Shown piece after piece: positions 58,220 through 64,000 of a DNA stretch of 64,000 nucleotides; position 1 is the first letter of the stretch, and each line of letters begins with the position of its first letter. Source of the DNA: Pseudomonas extremaustralis (GTDB taxonomy: Bacteria > Pseudomonadota > Gammaproteobacteria > Pseudomonadales > Pseudomonadaceae); the NCBI RefSeq assembly GCF_900102035.1, contig NZ_LT629689.1, positions 1,860,001 to 1,924,000 of the forward strand. The letters run 5' to 3'. The notes below the pieces were generated by a model. That model searched no databases. It saw only the letters and a list, made by a program, of their open reading frames with translations, and was not told where the DNA came from. The position numbers and the translations under genes were made by a program.

Positions 58220-59701
58220 ATGACCCAGCCAAACCTGTTCCTCGGCATCGACTGCGGCACCCAGGGCACCAAGGCCATCGTCCTCGACGCGTCCAGCGGC
58301 AAAGTGCTGGGCCTGGGCGCCGCCGCACACACATTGATCAGCGGCGCCAATGGCCGGCGCGAGCAGCATCCCCAGGAGTGGCTGGACGCCTTTACCGCAG
58401 CCACCCATCGAGCCTTGCAACAGGCCGGCGTGGACGGCCAGGCGATCCTCGGCATCGGCGTTTCCGGCCAGCAGCACGGCCTGGTATTGCTGGATGACCA
58501 GGGCCAGGTGCTGCGCCCGGCCAAGCTGTGGTGCGACACCGAAACGGCGCCGGAAAACGAGCGCCTGCTGGCCCATCTGGGCGGCGAGCGCGGATCGCTG
58601 GAACGCCTCGGCGTGGCGATTGCGCCGGGCTACACCGTGTCCAAGCTGCTCTGGACCCGCGAGCAGCACCCCCAGGTGTTCGCGCGCATCGCCCATATCC
58701 TGCTGCCCCACGACTACCTCAACTACTGGCTCACCGGGCGGGCCGTCGCCGAATACGGCGATGCCTCCGGCACCGGTTACTTCAACGTGCGCAGCCGCGA
58801 ATGGGACACGGCGCTGCTCCAGCACATCGACCCCAGCGGTCGCCTGCGCGCCGCCGTGCCTGAGCTGATCGAAGCCGACCAGCCCGTGGGCACGATCCTG
58901 CCGGCCATCGCCGAGCGCCTGGGCATCAACCCTGCGGCCATCGTCGCCAGCGGCGGCGGCGACAACATGATGGGCGCCATCGGCACCGGCAATATCGCCC
59001 CCGGCGTGATCACCATGAGCCTGGGTTCGTCGGGCACCGTGTATGCGTTCGCCGAGCAGCCCAACGTCAGTCCCCAGGCATCGGTGGCGACCTTCTGTTC
59101 CTCCAGCGGCGGCTGGCTACCGTTGATCTGCACCATGAACCTGACCAACGCCACCGGGGTGATTCGCGAGCTGTTCGAGCTGGACCTGGCCGCCTTCAAC
59201 GCCCTGGTCGAACAGGCGCCGATCGGTGCCGACGGCGTGAGCATGCTGCCGTTCCTCAACGGCGAACGCGTGCCAGCCCTGCCCCACGCCACCGGCAGTG
59301 TGCACGGCCTGACCATGACCAACCTGACCCGCGCCAACCTGTGCCGCGCCGTAGTCGAAGGCACCACCTTCGGCCTGCGCTACGGCCTCGATCTACTGCG
59401 CCAGACCGGCCTGCAAAGCCAGAGCATCCGCTTGATCGGCGGTGGCTCGAAAAGCCCGGTGTGGCGGCAGATGGTCGCGGATATCATGAACACCGAAGTC
59501 ATCTGCACCGAACAAAGCGAAGCCGCAGCCCTGGGCGCGGCGATCCAGGCCGCGTGGTGCCAGTCCGGCGAGTCATTGGCCAGCCTGTGCACCAAATGCG
59601 TGAGCGTCGACCCGGCCAGCCGTACCCTGCCGGTGCCGGCCAGCGTCCGCGCCTATCAACAGGCTTACGAGCGCTATCAACAGCACGTGGCAACCCTTTA
59701 A
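58220..59701 (+). CDS. mtlY: Xylulokinase
   Basis: This 493-residue FGGY-family kinase phosphorylates D-xylulose made from arabitol. The N-terminal phosphate loop is FLGIDCGTQGTKAIVLDA, and substrate contacts include GVSGQQHGLVLLD with the W-x-D of LWCDTET. The catalytic D is in SGGGDNMMGAIGTG, and the ATP-binding C-terminal motif is LIGGGSKSPVWRQMVADI. It is in the mtl operon after the REPIN, 12 bp before mtlZ. Confidence 0.94.
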   Translation: MTQPNLFLGIDCGTQGTKAIVLDASSGKVLGLGAAAHTLISGANGRREQHPQEWLDAFTAATHRALQQAGVDGQAILGIGVSGQQHGLVLLDDQGQVLRPAKLWCDTETAPENERLLAHLGGERGSLERLGVAIAPGYTVSKLLWTREQHPQVFARIAHILLPHDYLNYWLTGRAVAEYGDASGTGYFNVRSREWDTALLQHIDPSGRLRAAVPELIEADQPVGTILPAIAERLGINPAAIVASGGGDNMMGAIGTGNIAPGVITMSLGSSGTVYAFAEQPNVSPQASVATFCSSSGGWLPLICTMNLTNATGVIRELFELDLAAFNALVEQAPIGADGVSMLPFLNGERVPALPHATGSVHGLTMTNLTRANLCRAVVEGTTFGLRYGLDLLRQTGLQSQSIRLIGGGSKSPVWRQMVADIMNTEVICTEQSEAAALGAAIQAAWCQSGESLASLCTKCVSVDPASRTLPVPASVRAYQQAYERYQQHVATL

Positions 59702-59713
59702 GAGCGAACGACT

Positions 59714-60652
59714 ATGTATCTGGTGTGTGGTGAAGCGCTGTTTGATTTTTTCAGCGAGGACGAGGCTGGCGGGCAGGCTTCCAGGGTCAATTACAAGGCG
59801 ATTGCCGGCGGTTCGCCGTTCAACGTCGCGGTAGGATTGCGCCGCCTGGGCATCGAGGCCGGCCTGTTCGGCGGCCTGTCCACCGACTTCCTCGGCCGCC
59901 GCTTGTTGCAGGTGCTCAAGGATGAAGGCGTCAGCCAACGCTTTCTGGTGGAGTTCGCCGCGCCGACCACCCTGGCGATGGTCGCCGTGGGCACCGATGG
60001 CTCGCCGCAATACAGCTTTCGCGGCGAAGGCTGCGCTGACCGGCAACTGCTAGTCGACCATCTGCCGGTACTCGGCGACGACGTGCGCGGGCTGCATATC
60101 GGCTCGTTCTCCCTGGTGGTGCAACCGATCGGCGACACCTTGCTGAACCTGGTCAAGCGCGAAAGCGGCAAGCGCCTGATCAGCCTCGACCCCAATGTGC
60201 GCCTGAACCCACAGCCGGATATCCAATTGTGGCGCGCGCGCGTCGCCGAGCTGGTCAAGTATGCCGACCTGATCAAAGTCAGCGATGAGGACCTGCACCT
60301 GCTCTACCCCAACCAGTCACCGGAAAGCGTGTTGCAGGGCTGGCTACAGCACCGTTGCCAATTAGTGTTCCTCACCCGTGGCGGCGATGGCGCCAGCGTG
60401 TTCAGTCGCCAGCATGGCACCTGGTCCGCACCGGCCGTGAAGGTGGTGATGGCCGACACCGTCGGTGCCGGCGATACCTTCCAGGCCGCGCTGATCGCCT
60501 GGTTGACCGAACAGCGACTGGACTCGGTAGCAGGCCTGCAACAGCTCAGCCGCGCGCAGATCGACACAATGCTCGGCTTCGCCATCCGCGCGGCCGCATT
60601 GACCTGCACCAAGACCGGACCGGACCTGCCATATCGCGCGCAACTGGGCTGA
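59714..60652 (+). CDS. mtlZ: Fructokinase (PfkB family)
   Basis: This 312-residue ribokinase-fold enzyme phosphorylates fructose made from mannitol. PfkB signatures are GGSPFNVAVGLRRLGIEAGL near the N-terminus and the C-terminal ADTVGAGDTFQAALIAWL, where the D of GAGD is the catalytic base. It is the last gene of the operon mtlEFGKDYZ; no clear terminator follows. Confidence 0.95.
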   Translation: MYLVCGEALFDFFSEDEAGGQASRVNYKAIAGGSPFNVAVGLRRLGIEAGLFGGLSTDFLGRRLLQVLKDEGVSQRFLVEFAAPTTLAMVAVGTDGSPQYSFRGEGCADRQLLVDHLPVLGDDVRGLHIGSFSLVVQPIGDTLLNLVKRESGKRLISLDPNVRLNPQPDIQLWRARVAELVKYADLIKVSDEDLHLLYPNQSPESVLQGWLQHRCQLVFLTRGGDGASVFSRQHGTWSAPAVKVVMADTVGAGDTFQAALIAWLTEQRLDSVAGLQQLSRAQIDTMLGFAIRAAALTCTKTGPDLPYRAQLG

Positions 60653-60751
60653 CGCGCACCTTGATGAAGGTTTTGTCAGCCAAACAGAAATTAATCGACG
60701 GTTAATCCCGCAAGCCGAGAGTGAAAAGGTACCCACTTGCGGAGCACCACC

Positions 60752-61021
60752 ATGAAACTGCGCACTTTAATGCTGGGCGGCGCACTGGCACTGGCAGCGG
60801 TGTCGGGCCTGGCTCAAGCCGACGACCAAGGCACTACAACCAAACCGGTGCCTTACCATTACGGCATGCCCATGAATATCGCCAAAGTCCTGGCCATGAA
60901 CGAACCCGCGACCAACGACTGCAAAGTGGTCAAGGCGGATATCAAGTTCGTGAACACATCCGGCAACGTACAAGACGTGAGCTATCGGAAACTGTCCGAA
61001 GCCTGCAGCTTTCAGAATTGA
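60752..61021 (+). CDS. DUF2790 family small secreted protein
   Basis: This is an 89-residue precursor with a signal peptide (MKLRTLMLGGALALAAVSGL, cleaved near AQA-DD). The DUF2790 body begins YHYGMPMNIAKVLAMNEP. It has two cysteines (NDCKVV and SEACSF) that probably form a disulfide. The family is found mainly in Pseudomonas and its role is unknown, though members are often copper- or quorum-responsive. GGAG lies about 8 bp before the ATG at 60752. A terminator follows at 61040. Confidence 0.85.
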   Translation: MKLRTLMLGGALALAAVSGLAQADDQGTTTKPVPYHYGMPMNIAKVLAMNEPATNDCKVVKADIKFVNTSGNVQDVSYRKLSEACSFQN

Positions 61022-61039
61022 TGGACAGGCATGAACAAC

Positions 61040-61066
61040 GTGGGGCCTGGCAATTACCAGGCCCAC
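61040..61066 (+). terminator. Terminator after the DUF2790 gene
   Basis: An 8-bp GC stem GGGCCTGG/CCAGGCCC (61043-61050 and 61057-61064) around CAATTA, extended by GTG/CAC, lies 20 bp after the stop. It sits between convergent genes and could serve both, though T-runs are weak. Confidence 0.65.
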
Positions 61067-61079
61067 CGTTCAATGCCAA

Positions 61080-61352
61080 CTACCAGTCGCGAGTCCGCCC
61101 TGCTGCTCTTTGCAGGACCGGCGCATGGGCATGCTTGAGATCTTCACGCAATCCGGTAATCAAATTGCAAATGGCTCGACTGCTGTCGAGCGTGTCAGCT
61201 TTTATGCCTTTGACTTCCAAATCCACCCGGTCACGGTCGCGGTCGTCATAGACCTTGATCGTCAGCGAAGCATCTTCGGCTTTGGTGCACTCGCACCGTT
61301 TGGGCAGAAAACTTCCTTCAATGATGCTGCGAAGTTCTAATTCCGAAAGCAT
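61080..61352 (-). CDS. DUF1652 family small protein
   Basis: This 90-residue protein matches the Pseudomonas DUF1652 family: MLSELELRSIIEGSFLPKRC followed by ECTKAEDASLTIKVYD and SSRAICNLITGLREDL. The cysteines C30 and C32 (CEC) are family-typical. Start at 61352 with GGAGAGG 7 bp upstream; an upstream in-frame start lies inside the leader. No signal peptide. The role is unknown. Confidence 0.82.
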   Translation of the reverse strand: MLSELELRSIIEGSFLPKRCECTKAEDASLTIKVYDDRDRDRVDLEVKGIKADTLDSSRAICNLITGLREDLKHAHAPVLQRAAGRTRDW

Positions 61353-61597
61353 GGTCAACCTCTCCTTTCCTGAGACTGCCAATCGATTGTTGTAGGTCTG
61401 ACAGGTCCGTGCCTGCCGCGTCTTGCCGACCCTGGCAGACGCTTACAACATTCAAGCCTACTCGGCAAAATCCGCTGCCGTTGTAACCTTTCCTCATAAG
61501 CGACGCGCTGTTTTATATAACTTGGTTCACTGGGATTTTGCTCCGTTTACATCATCGCCGAACCACTTCGATTAAACGTTTAACCCTGGCCCTCACG

Positions 61598-62620
61598 TTA
61601 AAGCGCACTTTGCGCAACCACTCTTTCTGCAACATATCGCAAACTATCGAAGTTGATATTGGCCCCGGAATTCACCGCCACCAGTGTCTGCCCCTGCACA
61701 CCATGATGGGCCACGTACTTGCGAACACCCGCTACCGCCAATGCACCGGAAGGCTCGGTGATGGAACGCGTATCGTCGTAGATCAACTTGATTGCACTGC
61801 ACAGTTCATCGTTGCTGACCGTGATCACCTCATCGACCCAATCCCGGCAGATTTCAAACCCATAGGCACCGACTTGCGCGACCGCAGTGCCATCGGCGAA
61901 GCCATCGACGCTGGGCAGCACCACGCGCTCGCCAGCACGCATGGCTGCCAACAGGCAACTGGAACCCTGGGACTCGACGCCGACGATGCGCACCTGCGGG
62001 CGCAGGTACTTGACGTAAGCCGCAATCCCGGCGATCAGGCCGCCACCGCCCACCGGTACGAAGATCGCGTCCAGCGGCCCCTGCTGCTGGCGCAGGATCT
62101 CCATGGCCACGGTGCCTTGGCCGGCGATCACGTCGGGGTCATCGAAAGGCGGTACGAAGGTGCACCCGCTGGTCTCGACCAACTGCAGCGCGTGGGCCAA
62201 GGCGGACGGAAAATTCTGCCCGTGCAGGACCGCTTCGGCCCCGCGGGAACACACGCCGTGCACCTTCAAGTCCGGCGTGGTGCTGGGCATGACGATCCGC
62301 GCCTTGATCCCCAGCTCCCGCGCCGCCAGCGCCACGCCCTGGGCATGGTTACCCGCCGAGGCGGTGATCACCCCCCGGGCTTTCTGCTCGGGCGTCAGTT
62401 GCACCAGCTTGTTGTAGGCGCCGCGAATCTTGAAGGAAAAGGTCGGTTGCAGGTCTTCACGCTTGAGCAACACCTGGTTGCCCAGCAACGCCGACAGCGC
62501 CGGCGCGGCTTGCAACGGCGTACGCACCGCCAGGTCGTAGACCGGCGCGGCGAGAATCTTTTTCACGTAGTGCTCAAGCAGTCCCGTGTCGGCGGTGTGA
62601 GGCGCGGTGCAGGTGCTCAT
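61598..62620 (-). CDS. ilvA: Threonine dehydratase (ammonia-lyase) without regulatory domain
   Basis: This 340-residue PLP enzyme deaminates threonine to 2-oxobutyrate, the first step towards isoleucine. The Schiff-base K is in TFSFKIRGAYNK, the substrate loop is SAGNHAQG, and the phosphate cup is PVGGGGLIAGIAAY. The protein follows biosynthetic IlvA up to VNSGANINFDSLRYVAER and then stops. Full IlvA proteins (about 500 residues) continue with two ACT-like domains that bind isoleucine. Length is like catabolic TdcB, but the upstream leader with Ile codons and an attenuator-like hairpin argues for a biosynthetic role. AGGAG lies about 7 bp before the ATG. Confidence 0.9.
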   Translation of the reverse strand: MSTCTAPHTADTGLLEHYVKKILAAPVYDLAVRTPLQAAPALSALLGNQVLLKREDLQPTFSFKIRGAYNKLVQLTPEQKARGVITASAGNHAQGVALAARELGIKARIVMPSTTPDLKVHGVCSRGAEAVLHGQNFPSALAHALQLVETSGCTFVPPFDDPDVIAGQGTVAMEILRQQQGPLDAIFVPVGGGGLIAGIAAYVKYLRPQVRIVGVESQGSSCLLAAMRAGERVVLPSVDGFADGTAVAQVGAYGFEICRDWVDEVITVSNDELCSAIKLIYDDTRSITEPSGALAVAGVRKYVAHHGVQGQTLVAVNSGANINFDSLRYVAERVVAQSAL

Positions 62621-62666
62621 GGGTGTCTCCTGGCTTCTTGTAAAGGGCCCTGGAGACGGAAAAACA

Positions 62667-62689
62667 AAACCCGCCTCTAGGGCGGGTTT
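62667..62689 (-). terminator. Attenuator-type terminator in the ilvA leader
   Basis: A perfect 9-bp stem AAACCCGCC/GGCGGGTTT with loop TCTAG precedes, in the minus direction, TGTTTTTCC. It lies between the leader peptide and the ilvA start, where a terminator would be pointless unless conditional. The GGCGGG at 62709-62714 (minus strand) in the end of the leader frame can pair with the CCCGCC of the terminator arm as an antiterminator. Confidence 0.75.
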
Positions 62690-62704
62690 GGGTACAGCCG
62701 TGCG

Positions 62705-62770
62705 CTATCCCGCCAAATGAGGAATGGCGGTAATAATGCTTGGCTGGGTCGGGAAGGTTTGAAATGTCAT
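62705..62770 (-). CDS. Candidate ilvA leader peptide
   Basis: A 21-codon frame encodes MTFQTFPTQPSIITAIPHL and then AG before TAG. It contains Ile-Ile-Thr-Ala-Ile and four Thr, the end product and substrate of the enzyme encoded downstream. It ends 15 bp before the terminator hairpin at 62667-62689. No strong ribosome-binding site is visible. It is too short for ordinary gene finding and rests on context: leader, antiterminator, terminator, structural gene. Confidence 0.65.
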   Translation of the reverse strand: MTFQTFPTQPSIITAIPHLAG

Positions 62771-62844
62771 GTCACAAAACTAACCGGCAGTTGCGCGGCA
62801 AGTCAATGGCCAAGCGCCATTTGGCGCCTGGGGGTTTACGACCT

Positions 62845-62872
62845 ATATACGAAACATATACGCTTTGTATAT
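62845..62872 (+). promoter_or_regulatory. 28-bp palindrome upstream of the ParD-like gene
   Basis: ATATAC at 62845-62850 and GTATAT at 62867-62872 bound a 28-bp imperfect palindrome with further symmetric matches inside. It lies 23 bp before the ATG of the ribbon-helix-helix gene, the usual place for an autoregulatory operator of such proteins. Confidence 0.6.
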
Positions 62873-62894
62873 CCAATCATCCACAGTGAACAAC

Positions 62895-63095
62895 ATGGGC
62901 ATCGTCAAGATCACCGACCAATTACACGAACAACTGCGCCTGGCCAGCGCGGCCATGGACCGCTCCATCAACGCCCAGGCCGAGTTCTGGATCAAGATCG
63001 GCCTGCTCGCCGAGCTTAACCCCAGCCTGCCCTACAACGAACTGATCAACAAACTGTTGCTCGACAAACCCGACCTGATCCGGGGGCGCCATTGA
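62895..63095 (+). CDS. ParD-like ribbon-helix-helix protein
   Basis: This 66-residue protein fits the ParD-like antitoxin family: a short beta strand (GIVKITDQLH) followed by helices EQLRLASAAMDRSINAQAEF and WIKIGLLAELN, the ribbon-helix-helix plan used for dimeric DNA binding. Usual ParD partners (ParE toxins) are absent; instead the stop codon overlaps the start of the methionine aminopeptidase gene (TGATG). It probably represses its own promoter through the palindrome at 62845-62872. Whether it also binds MAP is unknown. Confidence 0.8.
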   Translation: MGIVKITDQLHEQLRLASAAMDRSINAQAEFWIKIGLLAELNPSLPYNELINKLLLDKPDLIRGRH

Positions 63096-63856
63096 TGATC
63101 AAGACCGCCGCTCAACTGGCTGTGATGCGTGAGTCCGGGCGTCTGCTGGCCCAGGTGTTCAGCATGCTCGACGGTTTTGTCGCCGCCGGCCGCTCCACCC
63201 TGGAGCTGGACAGTGCCGTCGAAGCGTTCATCCGCAACGACCTCAACGCCCGCCCGGCCAGTCTCGGACAATACGACTACCCCTTCTCCATCAATACCTC
63301 GATCAACGAGGTGGTGTGCCATGGCATGCCGAGTGCCAAGGATGTGCTCAAGGACGGCGACATCGTCAACATCGACATCACCCTGGAAAAAGGCGGCTTT
63401 ATCGCCGATTCCAGCAAGATGTACATGATCGGCACTGTTGCGCCCAAAGCCCGGCGCCTGGTGGAAATGACCTTCGAGGCGATGTGGGCCGGCATCCGCC
63501 AGGTCAAGCCCGGCGCGCGCCTGGGGGATATCGGCCATGCGATCCAGAGCCATGCGCAGGCCAACGGCTACAGCGTGGTGCGCGAATACTGCGGCCATGG
63601 CATCGGCCGGCAGATGCACGAGGAACCGCAGATCCTGCACTTCGGCCGCCCCGGCACCGGCATGGAATTGCGCGAAGGCATGGTCTTCACCATCGAACCG
63701 ATGCTCAACCAGGGCAGCGCCAAAGTGCGCAGCCTCAAGGACGGCTGGACGGTGGTGACCAAGGACAACAGCCTGTCGGCGCAGTGGGAACACACGGTCG
63801 CGGTAACGGCGGATGGATTTGAAGTACTGACCTTGCAACACCAGACCGGCGAATAA
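63095..63856 (+). CDS. map: Type I methionine aminopeptidase
   Basis: MAP removes the initiator methionine from nascent proteins. This 253-residue protein has all metal ligands: D94 (VNIDITLEKGG), D105 (IADSSKMYMIG), H168 (YCGHGIGRQMHEEP), E201 (FTIEPMLNQG) and E232 (QWEHTVAVT), plus the catalytic H76 (VVCHGMPS). It lacks an N-terminal zinc extension. The ATG at 63095 overlaps the stop of the ParD-like gene; a TTG one codon earlier is less likely. The housekeeping map of pseudomonads lies next to rpsB/tsf, so this copy is probably a second MAP. Confidence 0.94.
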   Translation: MIKTAAQLAVMRESGRLLAQVFSMLDGFVAAGRSTLELDSAVEAFIRNDLNARPASLGQYDYPFSINTSINEVVCHGMPSAKDVLKDGDIVNIDITLEKGGFIADSSKMYMIGTVAPKARRLVEMTFEAMWAGIRQVKPGARLGDIGHAIQSHAQANGYSVVREYCGHGIGRQMHEEPQILHFGRPGTGMELREGMVFTIEPMLNQGSAKVRSLKDGWTVVTKDNSLSAQWEHTVAVTADGFEVLTLQHQTGE

Positions 63857-63920
63857 CCGGTGGCGAGCCAGCGGGTGTGGGGCGGCAGATCGGCCACTTC
63901 AACGCGCTGGATCTTCGCCC

Positions 63921-64000
63921 CTACCAGACCTGGCCCTGGCGCTTCAACTCCAGGCGGCGGACGAATTCCTCCAGCACCAGGGCGTACAGGTCGTCCTGCA
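63921..64000 (-). CDS. C-terminal fragment of an unidentified protein (cut by window edge)
   Basis: An open frame runs off the right edge and ends with TAG at 63921-63923. The last residues read QDDLYALVLEEFVRRLELKR followed by QGQVW, helical and charged. It converges on map with 64 bp between. Too little is visible to name a family. Confidence 0.5.
   Translation of the reverse strand, partial: QDDLYALVLEEFVRRLELKRQGQVW

Noticed and set aside
62667..62689. Hairpin taken as a plain terminator of an upstream gene
   Set aside because: No minus-strand gene lies upstream of it (the next genes are on the plus strand), so it only makes sense as an attenuator in the ilvA leader.

Overview
The window reads as a chromosome segment of a Pseudomonas of the P. 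fluorescens group. The grounds are high GC with strong third-position GC bias, a complete mannitol/arabitol operon of the mtlRE-FGKDYZ type known from P. fluorescens, a MuxABC-OpmB efflux operon, Pseudomonas-specific small families (DUF3203, DUF2790, DUF1652), a phosphatidylcholine synthase, and several REP/REPIN palindromes with the arms typical of fluorescent pseudomonads. No tRNA, rRNA, CRISPR array or prophage was seen. Most of the segment is core or near-core genome; the only clear mobile element is one IS110-family insertion.

Layout. 1-2.6 kb (minus strand): a MetNIQ-type ABC importer behind a 2-oxoglutarate/Fe(II) oxygenase. 3.0-4.3 kb: nrdB behind two NrdR boxes. 4.3-8.0 kb: a DUF1289 gene, an orphan AceE-type dehydrogenase E1, and a gene-poor stretch with a decayed coding remnant. 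8.0-15.8 kb: RlmI-like methyltransferase, phosphatidylcholine synthase, TSUP permease, NudC, a dienoyl-CoA isomerase-like crotonase, a CLC-type channel, a YgfB protein and a monofunctional AroA. 15.8-17.0 kb: an IS110 element sitting precisely inside one arm of a REPIN. 17-24 kb: small hypothetical gene, quinone reductase/TetR divergent pair, acetyltransferase, secreted CAP-domain protein, hybrid histidine kinase, diguanylate cyclase. 24-31.6 kb: the GlgE-pathway operon glgE, treS-maltokinase fusion, glgB. 31.8-37.4 kb: a frameshifted Pro-rich peptide gene, a protein with a type I secretion-like C-terminus, DUF3203, orphan ccoG, a MocR regulator and an SDR. 37.4-39.6 kb: a MHYT-GGDEF-EAL protein. 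39.8-48.8 kb: muxABC-opmB. 49-51 kb: tpx and a glycosyltransferase. 51-60.7 kb: mtlR and mtlEFGKDYZ. 60.7-64 kb: DUF2790, DUF1652, a regulatory-domain-less threonine dehydratase behind a candidate attenuator, and a ParD-like/methionine aminopeptidase pair.

How parts work together. In the mtl operon an ABC importer (MtlEFGK) brings in polyols, MtlD oxidises them to fructose or xylulose, and MtlZ and MtlY phosphorylate those sugars. Trehalose is converted by TreS to maltose, phosphorylated by the fused maltokinase, polymerised by GlgE and branched by GlgB.

Strongest observations: (1) the IS110 element can be excised on paper to restore an almost perfect REPIN arm with a CT core, and its 5' noncoding RNA region carries loop segments matching both target halves, as a bridge RNA should; (2) a 21-codon leader rich in Ile/Thr codons plus terminator and antiterminator precedes the threonine dehydratase; (3) a REPIN lies in frame inside the opmB lipoprotein leader; (4) a ParD-like ribbon-helix-helix protein overlaps map and has a 28-bp palindromic operator; (5) two neighbouring genes near 32 kb each look one C short in a C5 tract.
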